Part shown: positions 22,154-30,607 of the stretch, piece by piece | Layout of the letters: every line of letters starts with the position of its first letter | How positions within the stretch are numbered: position 1 is the first letter of the stretch | Virus record (IMG/VR): IMGVR_UViG_3300003877_000007 | Location: 1 to 34,917 of that record | Origin: a virus | Length of the DNA: 34,917 bases | Reading direction: 5' to 3' (one strand) | The notes under the pieces: model-generated | Seen by the model: only the letters and a program-made list of their open reading frames with translations | The model's database searches: none | Told to the model about the DNA's origin: nothing | Translations under genes and position numbers: made by a program

Positions 22154-24243
22154 TGCCTGTATTTGAAGTCACAGACCCAAATACAGGTATTACGCTTGAA
22201 TTGACCGGAGAAACCCCGCCAAATGAGCAAGAATTAAATCAAATATTTTCTTCTTTGCCGCAACAAGGCCAGCAATTTAACGCGAACCAGTTGCAACAAG
22301 CGCAGCAAATTAGCGCAGAGCCACAACCACAAAACAATGATTTTAGGCAGCAAATTAATGATTTTATACTTTCCGCCCCGGGCGGGCCTGAGGTAGCAGA
22401 ATTTGGGGCAGCCGTATCAAGAGGTGCTACTGATTTAGCTGACTTTTTTACAACAAAGCCCGTTAATGCGGCGTTAAATTTAGTCGGTTCTAACTCTCGA
22501 TTACCAGAATTAACAGACAAAGCAAGTGCGGCAACAACCGGAAATTTTTTAGAAAACGGCCTTAAAAAAGACATTATTAGGGGCGCAGGAGAGGCCATAC
22601 CTGGCGCTGTCGCATTTGGGGGAGCATTAAGGCAAGCAGCAAGCTTAATACCAAAAGCAGCGGAATCTGCAGCCAATGTAGGCGCCAACATAATTAAGCA
22701 ATTAGGGGCCACAACTGCCGCACAAGATGCAGGCTTTGCCGCAATATCTGGCGCCGGCTCTGAGGTAGGACGTGCAACGGAAATACCGGGCGGCGAAGTT
22801 ATAGGCGCGTTTCTTGCCCCAGTTGCCGCACTAACTACAGCTACAGCGGCTAAAAAAGGAACTGGCACAGTAATAAATGCGATAAAAAACGGCAAAACCG
22901 GTATAAAAGCATTATTAACGCCAGCCAAAGGAATTTCTAAAAATGGAGCTAAAACGCTTTTAGCTGAAGCAATGGTGCGCGAGGGGATAACCCCGCAGGA
23001 AGCAGAGGCGGCATTTAAAAGCCTTGGGCCTGATGCAATACCGGCAGATTTAGGAATAGCATTTTCTAAGCTCTTGCGCGAAGCTGGAAACCGTTTTCCG
23101 GTGATTGAAGGTGGAGCAGCTAAACTATTTAGGGCGCGACAAAGCAAGCAGGGACAAAGAATATTAAATTCATTAGATGATGCAAGCGGCACGTCTTCGT
23201 TGAATATAGACGATGAAATAGCTAGGCTAGATGCTGTTTTAAAGCCTCAAATTAACAAATTATATAACGAGGCAAAAAGCCAAAATATACCGTTAAGCAA
23301 AAGACTTCAAGGCCTTTTCGATGGTGATTCATCGCTTGCAAAAGCAAGAAAAAAAGCAAATCAAGAGCTTATTGATGTAGCGGCAGCAAAAGGCGAGGAA
23401 ATAGGTAATTCTTCAATAGAAATAATTGATGCGACTAAGCAAGTATTGGACGATCAAATTAGTGCAGCAATTAGAAAAGGGAAAAACGGCAAAGCATTTA
23501 ATTTAATTAATTTAAAAAACACAATGCTAAAAGAAGCTGACGAGAATGTTCCAAGATACAGAGAGGCTAGGGACCTATATGCCGGAAAAAAATCTTTAGA
23601 AGCAGCGGGGAGAATGGGCGAGGACTTTTTTAAAATAAATGCCGTTGATATACCTAAATTAGTTAGAAGCATGGGTGAATCAGAGCGTAATATTTTCATT
23701 TTAGGTGCAAAGCGAGCTATACTAAAAAAAGCAGATAGCTTGCAAGATAACGCCAACGCGGTAAAAAGGCTTTTTGGGAAAAATGGAGATACTAAAAAGT
23801 TACGGTTTTTATTTAGAGACCCGAAGGATTTTAAAAAGTTTGATGATACGCTAAACAGAGAAAGCCAGTTTATTTTAACTAGAAATTCAGCCCAGGGGAA
23901 TTCCACAACAAAAGGCCAGTTTGATGAAGGCGATAATATAGAGCTTGCATTTAGAACCGCAATAGATGCAGGTGCAGGCTCGCCAGTGTCAATAATTAGA
24001 AATTTAACAAGTAGATTGTCTGGCGATAAGTCACAAAAGCAATTTACAGATGCTTTAAAGGATGCTGGCGATATTTTATTGACAAAAGGTATGGAGCCAG
24101 GCCAGATATCAAAGCTTTTAAGGTCAGAAGACGACAAAGCAATAATTAAAGCACTGAAAAAATTTATAAATAGAAATAATGTAAAAGGTTTTGAAGCCGC
24201 AAGATTATCAGAATCAACTCAAGAAGCATTTAACGATAAATAG
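22153..24243 (+). CDS. Large ejection protein, gp16-like (696 aa)
   Basis: A short beta start with FEVTDPNTGITLELTGETPP, then a Gln-rich linker, then a Gly/Ala-rich membrane-active region (about 70-260, including VIGAFLAPVAALTTATAAKK) and a long helical Lys-rich C-terminal half. The hydrophobic middle without a signal peptide is typical of injected proteins that enter the inner membrane. Antisense frames of up to 317 codons here are by-products of Ala/Gly codons. Confidence 0.7.
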   Translation: MPVFEVTDPNTGITLELTGETPPNEQELNQIFSSLPQQGQQFNANQLQQAQQISAEPQPQNNDFRQQINDFILSAPGGPEVAEFGAAVSRGATDLADFFTTKPVNAALNLVGSNSRLPELTDKASAATTGNFLENGLKKDIIRGAGEAIPGAVAFGGALRQAASLIPKAAESAANVGANIIKQLGATTAAQDAGFAAISGAGSEVGRATEIPGGEVIGAFLAPVAALTTATAAKKGTGTVINAIKNGKTGIKALLTPAKGISKNGAKTLLAEAMVREGITPQEAEAAFKSLGPDAIPADLGIAFSKLLREAGNRFPVIEGGAAKLFRARQSKQGQRILNSLDDASGTSSLNIDDEIARLDAVLKPQINKLYNEAKSQNIPLSKRLQGLFDGDSSLAKARKKANQELIDVAAAKGEEIGNSSIEIIDATKQVLDDQISAAIRKGKNGKAFNLINLKNTMLKEADENVPRYREARDLYAGKKSLEAAGRMGEDFFKINAVDIPKLVRSMGESERNIFILGAKRAILKKADSLQDNANAVKRLFGKNGDTKKLRFLFRDPKDFKKFDDTLNRESQFILTRNSAQGNSTTKGQFDEGDNIELAFRTAIDAGAGSPVSIIRNLTSRLSGDKSQKQFTDALKDAGDILLTKGMEPGQISKLLRSEDDKAIIKALKKFINRNNVKGFEAARLSESTQEAFNDK

Positions 24244-24250
24244 GTGAAAT

Positions 24251-25615
24251 ATGTCTGATTTTATTAATATAACAAAATTTGGTGAAGTCGGACTAGGAAA
24301 CGATGATTCCGATGTTTTCAATCTCGCGCTATCAAAAATAAAAGATGGGCAACGGATAAATTTGCCGTATGACTTGGAATACAATATAAATAAACCGCTT
24401 ATAATGCCCGACAAGTCTATAGAATGGACTATTGGTGGAGTTGAAGGATCGCGGCCAAGAATAAATTATACGGGCAACGGCCCAATGTTAAAATTCTTCG
24501 TTGAAGGGGCTGGGATAAGTAATGTAGAAATATTCGGAGATTATGCAACAAACAAAACAAGTAAAACAGTCGGTGTTCATTTCGACTGCAACTTGTCTTA
24601 TGCAAGCAGAGTTAAGTTAAATAATTTATTAGTTGGTGCTAAATTTACAAGCAATTGCTCAACTGATTTTGATGATAAAATAGATTATAAAAATAATAAA
24701 GTTGACTCTATTGTTGAGTCTAATTTACTGCCAGTTGTTAATATGCTATTTAATACAGGTCAGTCAAATTCGGATGAAAGCCCGGTTGGAGACACAGTAA
24801 TAACAATGGCCGAAGAAGGCGTTGAAAACCCAGTTTATTCAGAGAATCCTTTTCCTGGTACACCATTCCGGCAATGGGCAAGCAAGGCTGGATTTAAAGA
24901 ATTTATGGACGGCTCTGAGGACGTTAAAACTGTTACTTCCGTTAATACAAGCAACCCAAGAGCTGTATTTACTTCAGCAGGGCACGGATATGCGCCAACA
25001 AACTTTGTTATAATTTCAGGGGCAGACCAACCCGAAGCAAATGGTTTTTTCAGGTTATTTAATAGAGATACAAATACTTTTGAAATAACAGAAGAAACTT
25101 TGCAGGGTCTAACTATAACCGGAAACATAACGGTTAAACGGGCCGGATGTATTGAAAAATGGGAATACGATATTGACCAACAAATAATTGCAGGGAATCA
25201 AGTTAATATAATCGGTATGATGTACATGCAAGGAAACGGAAACTCAAATTTATCTGGCGCGCTATCAATAGAATGGGCAGCAGGCAGATATTTTGCTTTA
25301 TTACTAAAAGATTTATTTAAAAACACGTACGGAGCCAAAAACTCTGTAATTATAGACCCAGGCTTTGCGATATCATTTGGATTAACATCAAACCATGGTG
25401 GAGCAAACGACGACCCACAAAAGTTATTTGAGGCAAGACGTTATCAAATGGCCGCAACAAAGTATCAAGACGATGTTTATTGGGTTGATTCGATGACTGA
25501 CCAAAGAATCGCAGATGGCGTACATATCGCTGATATGACGCCATTCCACCGTGCGCAAATACGCAGCATACTTGATTTAGAAAACAAAACTTCACTAGAT
25601 AGGACACAAAAATGA
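24251..25615 (+). CDS. Tailspike with beta-helix start and SGNH/sialate-O-acetylesterase-like domain (454 aa)
   Basis: Residues 1-150 have the tailspike start 'I-x-x-FG-x-x-G-x-x-x-DD-x-x-x-x-x-AL' and short right-handed beta-helix turns. A GQSN motif (170-173) places Ser172 as the nucleophile, MQGNGN (326-331) supplies the oxyanion-type block, and DGVH (422-425) the Asp/His pair: an SGNH (SASA-type) esterase triad. A small inserted beta domain (about 220-305; FTSAGHGYAP...DTNTFEIT) resembles the E1-FCCH-like module found in phage tail proteins. It probably deacetylates a surface glycan of the host. Confidence 0.75.
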   Translation: MSDFINITKFGEVGLGNDDSDVFNLALSKIKDGQRINLPYDLEYNINKPLIMPDKSIEWTIGGVEGSRPRINYTGNGPMLKFFVEGAGISNVEIFGDYATNKTSKTVGVHFDCNLSYASRVKLNNLLVGAKFTSNCSTDFDDKIDYKNNKVDSIVESNLLPVVNMLFNTGQSNSDESPVGDTVITMAEEGVENPVYSENPFPGTPFRQWASKAGFKEFMDGSEDVKTVTSVNTSNPRAVFTSAGHGYAPTNFVIISGADQPEANGFFRLFNRDTNTFEITEETLQGLTITGNITVKRAGCIEKWEYDIDQQIIAGNQVNIIGMMYMQGNGNSNLSGALSIEWAAGRYFALLLKDLFKNTYGAKNSVIIDPGFAISFGLTSNHGGANDDPQKLFEARRYQMAATKYQDDVYWVDSMTDQRIADGVHIADMTPFHRAQIRSILDLENKTSLDRTQK

Positions 25616-26337
25616 GTATTTTACTTGATGGCTCAACATCTGTTAGAAACATTAACTTACTTGCTGTCCCGAATAGCGACCAAGTAATGATACACTTTTG
25701 GATTAACGCAGCAGACCCTCTAAACGGCGCACAGCAGTACATATATGACCAGTCGTCAGCGTCAAGATCGTACGTAAGAATTGATGGCACAGGTGGCACA
25801 CTTGGTAGAGTATTTGTTAACATAAAGGATAGCACACAAACCACTGTAATTAATATGGGCGCTGGTTTAGCGCTCCAGCCATCAAATGGGTGGATAGCGT
25901 TTGACTTTGTTTTAGATCAAACGCGCGGCTTTGCAAAAATTTACAGAAATTTAGTCCAAGTTGGGTCTGCAACTCCTGGAAACGCAAATCCGATAACGCA
26001 TATTGCAAGTGCGGCTGATTTATATCAGCGCGGTGATAATGCTCTGCCGCTGTTAAATGGGACAATGGTAGATCAATTTTATTATTCTAACGCAATCCCA
26101 TCTACTTATACAGATGATAATGGAAATTTAACCGCTGAATATATTAAGCAGTTTTATGAGCTTGATTCAAATGCTGATACATTTAGACGCAAAGCATCAT
26201 TATCAACAACCGGCACACCTATCATGCTTTTTGAAAATGATTTTACTAATGCAGGTCAAAATAACGGCTCAGAAGGCAATGGCACAGTTTTTGGCACACC
26301 GCAAGATACCACAGACAAAACATATATTTTGCCATAG
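25612..26337 (+). CDS. LamG/concanavalin-like lectin protein (241 aa)
   Basis: The whole chain matches residues 1-210 of the 6931-8457 product (YIYDQSSASRSY, then GTMVDQFYYSNAIPSTY, then a FYELD and LFE ending) and then adds a Gly/Asn-rich tail. It is a single jelly-roll domain. ATGA overlap with the tailspike stop argues that the two are made together. It may bind glycan beside the tailspike or decorate it. Confidence 0.7.
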   Translation: MSILLDGSTSVRNINLLAVPNSDQVMIHFWINAADPLNGAQQYIYDQSSASRSYVRIDGTGGTLGRVFVNIKDSTQTTVINMGAGLALQPSNGWIAFDFVLDQTRGFAKIYRNLVQVGSATPGNANPITHIASAADLYQRGDNALPLLNGTMVDQFYYSNAIPSTYTDDNGNLTAEYIKQFYELDSNADTFRRKASLSTTGTPIMLFENDFTNAGQNNGSEGNGTVFGTPQDTTDKTYILP

Positions 26338-26362
26338 CGATAACTAAGAGGGCGTTTTAGCG

Positions 26363-26827
26363 ATGGGTTACAGCGTAATACAGTTAAAAAAGGAAATAGT
26401 TGATCCTACGCTTAGATACTTCGGTATGTACTCGCCACAGGCCGTTAATTTGCTTCTTGGTACTATGGCGCAAGAGTCAAAGATGGGCGAGTACATTAAG
26501 CAGCTAGGCAACGGGCCAGCATTGGGCGGCTACCAAATGGAGCCTAAAACTCATGACTCACTTGTAAATAATTACATTGTTTATCGGGCTGAGATTGACG
26601 ATAAGTTCAAAGCCCTGGGATATGATAATTATGATGCACAACGGTTAAAATATGATTTGCAGTACGCAACTGTTTTCGCTCGTATAAAGTATTTGCCGGT
26701 GCCAAAAAAAATACCAAGTGATATTGATGGCATGGCCGAATACTGGAAAGACTTTTACAACACAAAAAGCGGGAAAGGGAAGGTTGAAGAATTTATAGAT
26801 AATTACGAAAAGTATGTAATCAAGTGA
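26363..26827 (+). CDS. Putative endolysin, lysozyme-like (154 aa)
   Basis: LLGTMAQESKMGEYIKQLGN (31-50), then GPALGGYQME (51-60), is a lysozyme/transglycosylase-like active-site region with Glu38 in AQES as the candidate catalytic acid and the GGYQM turn after it. Similar small proteins sit in lysis cassettes of phages. No signal peptide is present, so it would need a holin, which follows. GAGGG lies upstream of the ATG. Confidence 0.7.
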   Translation: MGYSVIQLKKEIVDPTLRYFGMYSPQAVNLLLGTMAQESKMGEYIKQLGNGPALGGYQMEPKTHDSLVNNYIVYRAEIDDKFKALGYDNYDAQRLKYDLQYATVFARIKYLPVPKKIPSDIDGMAEYWKDFYNTKSGKGKVEEFIDNYEKYVIK

Positions 26828-26862
26828 CTAATGTCGCTGACAAAAAAACCAGAGGGTAAATA

Positions 26863-27183
26863 ATGAACCAGAACGATATCGACATAAACTTTTTGGCATT
26901 ATTTATCGCCGGTTTTTGGGGCTTAATCCGAATAATTTTAAAGTTTGATTACAATAAAAACAGGGTAACTCAATTTGTTTTGCTTGTTGTAATCGCCATG
27001 CCCCTGGGATACATGAGCTATATTATTGTAAGCGACTGCGGGTTTTCGAAAGCCGCTTACCCGCTAAGTTTTATCGTTGGAAAGCTTAGTTTATCCCTTG
27101 CATCTAAATTTATGTGCGATAGCGTAACTGAGATATTTAAAAAGCTAGCAAAAAAGGACAAAACAAATGACAAAAGAAAATAA
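26863..27183 (+). CDS. Putative holin, multi-pass membrane protein (106 aa)
   Basis: Three hydrophobic segments at about 10-26, 37-58 and 65-82 with a Lys-rich C-terminal tail (KKLAKKDKTNDKRK): class I holin topology. It comes after the endolysin and overlaps the next membrane gene. No named holin family was assigned. Confidence 0.6.
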   Translation: MNQNDIDINFLALFIAGFWGLIRIILKFDYNKNRVTQFVLLVVIAMPLGYMSYIIVSDCGFSKAAYPLSFIVGKLSLSLASKFMCDSVTEIFKKLAKKDKTNDKRK

Positions 27184-27433
27184 AGCCGTTGAAATGCTTA
27201 TATTTTATGTGTTGGTCAGTTCAGCGATTAATATTATTGCTTTATTCATGGCGGCACCTTATATACGAGAATTTATTTCCATGAGCACGATTGATTTAAT
27301 TCTGTTTATATTTTTAGTCAACATGTCAGTAGTTTTATTTTTAAACGATATTTACCGGCATTTCAACTGCATGAGATATAAAGCGGCTAAGAAAAAAAAT
27401 AATAACGTGTACAAAAAAACGATGCACTGTTAA
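27167..27433 (+). CDS. Small two-span membrane protein of the lysis cassette (88 aa)
   Basis: Two hydrophobic segments (about 9-30 and 40-60) and a Lys/Asn-rich cytoplasmic end. It overlaps the putative holin by 17 nt and is last before a strong terminator. It could be an antiholin, second holin or spanin partner; there is no lipobox and no periplasmic coiled coil. Confidence 0.6.
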   Translation: MTKENKAVEMLIFYVLVSSAINIIALFMAAPYIREFISMSTIDLILFIFLVNMSVVLFLNDIYRHFNCMRYKAAKKKNNNVYKKTMHC

Positions 27434-27456
27434 AATGCAATCTAACATCATGTTTT

Positions 27457-27503
27457 CCGCGCCCCTTTGTTTTAGACCCTCTTTCTTTGGGGCGCGGTTT
27501 TTT
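27457..27503 (+). terminator. Strong rightward terminator after the late operon
   Basis: CCGCGCCCC (27457-27465) pairs perfectly with GGGGCGCGG (27489-27497), followed by six T. It closes the late transcript and overlaps the stop of the convergent antirepressor gene (27502-27504). The 23-nt loop is long for a terminator and has no ORF. Confidence 0.85.
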
Positions 27504-28188
27504 ACTCATTATCAAGATAATTCATATACCGCTCAGTTAGTTTAACCTTTCCCCGTGGTGTAATCATTAAAGTATAGCCATTTTTGCCGGTTTTATCGTT
27601 ATTCCAGGGCTTCCAAGAGAAATAGCCTAACTTAATATACTTTTGATATGGTTCATTGTTTTTATTTACATAATCATGGTCTCGCAGCCACTCATACATT
27701 TTGTTTTGACCTACATCAACAAAATCGACTGATTTACAAAATTCCCTTACTAAAATATTGCCTGCTTCAATGCTCGCCCGGTTAGTCGCAATAATTAAAT
27801 TATCTTTGTGCTCAAGTGACGCCTGTTGTTTTTCGATTATTTCTTGTTGGTCTGCAGCAAGGCGCAAAGCTTCGACGTAATTTTTAGGTATTTTTGGCTG
27901 ATTATCATTAGATGCTTTATTAACCCAGTACTCTGTTATCTGCCTTAAATATGATGAGTCACACAAGGCAACAAGCATTTTAGACTCAACCTCTGGTAAC
28001 AAGTAATAATCAACATAACCCCTTGAATCCATAGATGGTCGAAAATCTCGACCATCTATTTCTTTTGGAAATAATGATTTTATTTTCTCGTGCATGTGCT
28101 TTTTTTCGTAACCAAGCATTTTTGCTAGCTCGGTAGATGTCATGGCTTTGTTTGTTAATTGTTTTTTTGGTACAATAGATAAAGTCAT
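27502..28188 (-). CDS. Antirepressor-type protein with KilAC/ANT domain (228 aa)
   Basis: The N-terminal part (about 16-75) contains TSTELAKMLGYEKKHMHEKI, a Rha-type helix-turn-helix. A helical linker (about 105-135, QEIIEKQQASLEHKD) leads to a C-terminal KilAC/ANT domain (about 145-225) with the usual MYEWLRDHDYV...PYQKYIKLGYF and ITPRGKVKL blocks. Such proteins lift repression or lock lytic growth. AGGAG sits 7 nt before the ATG. It is transcribed leftward, apart from the other leftward operon, behind a palindrome at 28218-28247. Confidence 0.85.
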   Translation of the reverse strand: MTLSIVPKKQLTNKAMTSTELAKMLGYEKKHMHEKIKSLFPKEIDGRDFRPSMDSRGYVDYYLLPEVESKMLVALCDSSYLRQITEYWVNKASNDNQPKIPKNYVEALRLAADQQEIIEKQQASLEHKDNLIIATNRASIEAGNILVREFCKSVDFVDVGQNKMYEWLRDHDYVNKNNEPYQKYIKLGYFSWKPWNNDKTGKNGYTLMITPRGKVKLTERYMNYLDNE

Positions 28189-28217
28189 TATTGACTCCTA
28201 TTAAGTTAATATTGATA

Positions 28218-28247
28218 GTGGATGGGGTGTTGTTGCACCTCATCTAC
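28218..28247. promoter_or_regulatory. Palindrome between antirepressor and holin, probable operator
   Basis: GTGGATGGGGTG (28218-28229) and CACCTCATCTAC (28236-28247) are complementary at 10 of 12 positions around TTGTTG. It lies in the 93-nt divergent gap. It is unrelated to the AATACA-N5-TGTATT dyad, so a second regulator is implied. Clear promoter hexamers were not found here. Confidence 0.5.
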
Positions 28248-28281
28248 GATACTAACACATAAAACAGACAAAGGGTAAGGC

Positions 28282-28773
28282 ATGGATTGGAAAAAATTAG
28301 TTGGTAGTATAGCTCCCGTTTTAGGCGGTTCACTTGGTGGCCCATTTGGCGCAATGGCCGGAAGCTGGCTTGCTGATAAGCTTGGTGTTAAAAAATCAGA
28401 GCTTGAAACTGCAATTACTAACGCAAATCCAGCAACGTTATTAAAAATTAAAGAACTAGATAATACGTTTGAAGTTGAAATGAAGAAAATAGGGTTAAGC
28501 AAAGAAAAGCTACATGCAAATGACAGGGATAGCGCACGAAGGATGGCAGCAAAGACAACTCTCACGCCACAGATAATACTTGCTTGCATATTCGTGATGG
28601 GGTTCATAGCGGTGCTTTATGCGGTGTTTTCAGGTGGTGTTGAGCTTGCTGATAAAATGAAGGATATGGCTAATTATCTCCTTGGAATCCTTTCCGCTGG
28701 TTTAGTTCAAATAATGAATTTTTTCTTCGGTAGCTCAGCTGGAAGCAAAGATAAAAATAAATTTATTAAGTAA
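28282..28773 (+). CDS. Holin of 3TMs (GTA-type) family (163 aa)
   Basis: A Gly/Ala-rich amphipathic N-terminus (VLGGSLGGPFGAMAGSWLAD, about 13-32), a charged middle with the family-typical DRDSARRMA (81-89), then TM segments at about 97-117 and 132-150. This is the layout of the GTA_holin_3TM family, associated with particle release. It is separated from the main lysis cassette by the antirepressor, so the phage may have two holin candidates. Its stop abuts the convergent 28774-29130 gene with no gap. Confidence 0.8.
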   Translation: MDWKKLVGSIAPVLGGSLGGPFGAMAGSWLADKLGVKKSELETAITNANPATLLKIKELDNTFEVEMKKIGLSKEKLHANDRDSARRMAAKTTLTPQIILACIFVMGFIAVLYAVFSGGVELADKMKDMANYLLGILSAGLVQIMNFFFGSSAGSKDKNKFIK

Positions 28774-29130
28774 TCAGTAATTAATATTTTTTACAATGCG
28801 TTCAGAGCTTCCAGAAAAAATGAAATTATCAAGATACCCGTATATTTCTTTTTTGCTGCGCTCGCGCATTTCGATAAATTCTTTTTTTTCAAATTCATCT
28901 AAGCTAATGCACGTGTAATATTTTGACATATTGCTGTTTAATACTTCTCTTTCTATTGCCCCGTTTCTAAACAAATTATAAACATTATGCTTAACCATAG
29001 ATTCGCTGTAATGACTAAACTTTTTGCATACATTTTTAAGTCTAATTGCCTTGCCTTTTTTCCCCTCAGTTTCCAAAAGTAAATAGTTAAATATCGCTAT
29101 TGTTTTTTTATTCGTTGTTTTTTTATTCAT
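28774..29130 (-). CDS. Winged-helix-like putative regulator (118 aa)
   Basis: Basic N-terminus (KKTTNKKT), then a helical region IAIFNYLLLETEG, KAIRLKNVCKKFSHYSESMVKHNVYNL and a short wing-like strand (REVLNSNMSKYYTCISLDEF), the order of a winged helix. It is the last gene of the leftward operon, where lambdoid phages carry the late regulator, so a late-gene activator is possible but unproven. Confidence 0.55.
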   Translation of the reverse strand: MNKKTTNKKTIAIFNYLLLETEGKKGKAIRLKNVCKKFSHYSESMVKHNVYNLFRNGAIEREVLNSNMSKYYTCISLDEFEKKEFIEMRERSKKEIYGYLDNFIFSGSSERIVKNINY

Positions 29131-29144
29131 GCTAGTTGCCTTTA

Positions 29145-29492
29145 TTAGCTATTAATTTCTTCTAATTGATATTTAATGTATTCACTTCCCTTTTTTATTA
29201 TTTCCTTATTCAAAATAAGAGAATATATTTGATTGTCGTTAAATAAGTATTTTTTTTGCAATATATCTTGAAATACTTTTACGCAATTATCTAAATCCGC
29301 GCCCCTATTACTTAATCCAAATTCAATTGATAGCTTTAATTTTGCGCACTTGCTAAAAAGTTGAAACTCGTTATTTAGTTTTAAATTTAAATCTTTCTCG
29401 TATTGCCTGTAATGCTTGCTTTTTCTCCTTACCCCTGTATAACATTTATTTACACTAAGCGGCTTAACTGCTAAATACTGATGCATTATCAA
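29145..29492 (-). CDS. rusA: RusA-like Holliday junction resolvase (115 aa)
   Basis: SVNKCYTG and KSKHYRQY near the N-terminus, DLDN (66-69) then Asp76, and FNDNQIYSL (84-92) with Asp86 reproduce the RusA pattern of conserved acidic residues around DLDN-x-x-K and DD-x-x-I. It is a dimeric Mg-dependent enzyme that resolves four-way junctions. It overlaps the HNH gene by ATGA-type coupling, a pairing also seen in lambdoid nin regions. Confidence 0.85.
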   Translation of the reverse strand: MIMHQYLAVKPLSVNKCYTGVRRKSKHYRQYEKDLNLKLNNEFQLFSKCAKLKLSIEFGLSNRGADLDNCVKVFQDILQKKYLFNDNQIYSLILNKEIIKKGSEYIKYQLEEINS

Positions 29493-29734
29493 GGCTCCAA
29501 TAATTTTAGAGTTTCAGCGAGCAAATGAAGCTCACTGCCGTGAACATTCTCAAAGTTTCGCTTATCTTTGTGTATGCTAAATGCACCAATATGGCATTCT
29601 GGACATAACGGGATAGTTAAAAAGTCGTTTTTAATTCGCTCTGTTCTGATGTGGTGAACATGAACGCCAAAATCACCACAGCAAACACAGTCAAGCTCCG
29701 CAACCCTGCCCATGTGCCTTTTTTCGGGAGTCAT
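29489..29734 (-). CDS. HNH nuclease, Ref-like recombination-enhancing protein (81 aa)
   Basis: HMGRVAELDCVCCG (7-20), HVHHIRTE (25-32), DFLTIPLCPECHIG (37-50) and SIHKDKR are the zinc and HNH residues of the C-terminal domain of P1 Ref, a RecA-dependent nuclease. This short form lacks the Ref N-terminal arm. Its start overlaps the stop of a 49-codon ORF upstream (29731-29880) and its end overlaps rusA. Confidence 0.8.
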   Translation of the reverse strand: MTPEKRHMGRVAELDCVCCGDFGVHVHHIRTERIKNDFLTIPLCPECHIGAFSIHKDKRNFENVHGSELHLLAETLKLLEP

Positions 29735-29880
29735 TTTTTAAAATCCTTAAGCGCTCGCATAATATTATTAATATACCGCTCAGATATACCAGTGTTTTTT
29801 ATATACTGTATACTGTCTTTGTAATAATAAATCCAGCCCACAACATTAGAATCAAGGCCTATTAGCGTTTGTCTTTTTAT
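29731..29880 (-). CDS. Small basic protein apparently starting at ATA (49 aa)
   Basis: A 49-codon frame (starting IKRQTLIGLD, ending MRALKDFKK) runs between the DUF1367 stop and the Ref-like start, sharing ATGA with the latter. GAGGGTT sits 5 nt upstream of ATA 29880, exactly where this genome places GAGGGT before ATG. No ATG exists until residue 41. GTG at residue 14 has no ribosome site. Either ATA is used, the start was mutated, or the gene is dying. Confidence 0.55.
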   Translation of the reverse strand: MKRQTLIGLDSNVVGWIYYYKDSIQYIKNTGISERYINNIMRALKDFKK

Positions 29881-29890
29881 TTTTTAACCC

Positions 29891-30358
29891 TCAATCGTAT
29901 TTTAAAATATTATTAGCAGTTTCACGCAAGTTTTCTTCCGTCCAAGTATCTGGCAAAATTTTTAAGCATGCGTTTATCACGCTGCTAAACAGCTTATCAA
30001 ACTCGTCTTGCTTCATCTTTGCAAAGCTGATGCTTTTAGCTTCGACTCTAACCGAGCCATCTGGAAACCCGTTCACATTATAATGCCCAGCTTTAACAGT
30101 TAAAAATTTTCTCGTATTATCAAACGTATGCTCGGGTGTAACCATTCTCCCCATAAATTCAACGGGTGCAGGTGGCGGCAAAATGTCATGCATCATTCGA
30201 AATAAAGAGATTATTTTTTTGTGAAAAGCATAATTTCTTATTTCTTTTATTTCAGCATTAAAAACTTTTCCGACTTTCGACTCTCTAAAAAACCCGTCGC
30301 CATCATCTGATATTGTTATAAGCTCTCCAGGCTTAATTAATTTTAGTTCAACGTCCAT
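29891..30358 (-). CDS. DUF1367 family protein (155 aa)
   Basis: The order FHKKIISLFRMMHD (about 45-58), then FDNTRKFLTVKAGHYNVNGF (about 78-97) and VEAKSISFAKMKQDEFDKLF (about 104-123) follows DUF1367 phage proteins, which sit next to NinB/RusA-type genes. ATG 30358 overlaps the previous stop as TAATG; the longer TTG start is unlikely. Function is unknown, presumed DNA metabolism. Confidence 0.8.
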   Translation of the reverse strand: MDVELKLIKPGELITISDDGDGFFRESKVGKVFNAEIKEIRNYAFHKKIISLFRMMHDILPPPAPVEFMGRMVTPEHTFDNTRKFLTVKAGHYNVNGFPDGSVRVEAKSISFAKMKQDEFDKLFSSVINACLKILPDTWTEENLRETANNILKYD

Positions 30359-30582
30359 TACCAGCAAACACTATTAACATTAAATTCTTTTTCGCAATTT
30401 GGGCACTCAACATCAAAATCAAAACCCTCATGTTCGGACTCAAAGGCATGATCTGATATTGACGCTTTATATAACTGCCCCTCATCTGTTAAATAGTCGA
30501 TGTCAAACATGTCAAAATACTCGTCACAATACGGGCAATTTACATACAAGTTTATTGATAATGTTGCTTCTGTTTTTTTCAT
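30358..30582 (-). CDS. Zinc-ribbon-type small protein (74 aa)
   Basis: Two CxxC knuckles, CPYC (16-19) and CPNC (60-63), flank an acidic middle. This forms a probable single zinc ribbon. It overlaps the DUF1367 start. Likely protein- or nucleic-acid-binding; no family name was recognised. Confidence 0.7.
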   Translation of the reverse strand: MKKTEATLSINLYVNCPYCDEYFDMFDIDYLTDEGQLYKASISDHAFESEHEGFDFDVECPNCEKEFNVNSVCW

Positions 30583-30607
30583 ACCTAACCCCTAATTTTA
30601 ATTAAAA

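Noticed and set aside
21223-23192. Long minus-strand frames of 260 and 317 codons
   Set aside because: They lie opposite the Ala/Gly/Gln-rich ejection genes, show Ser/Pro/Ala composition of reversed codons, have no promoter or ribosome site and match no family.
28206-28607. Minus-strand frame of 133 codons opposite the holin
   Set aside because: It covers the divergent regulatory gap and lies antisense to a recognised holin family member; no ribosome site.
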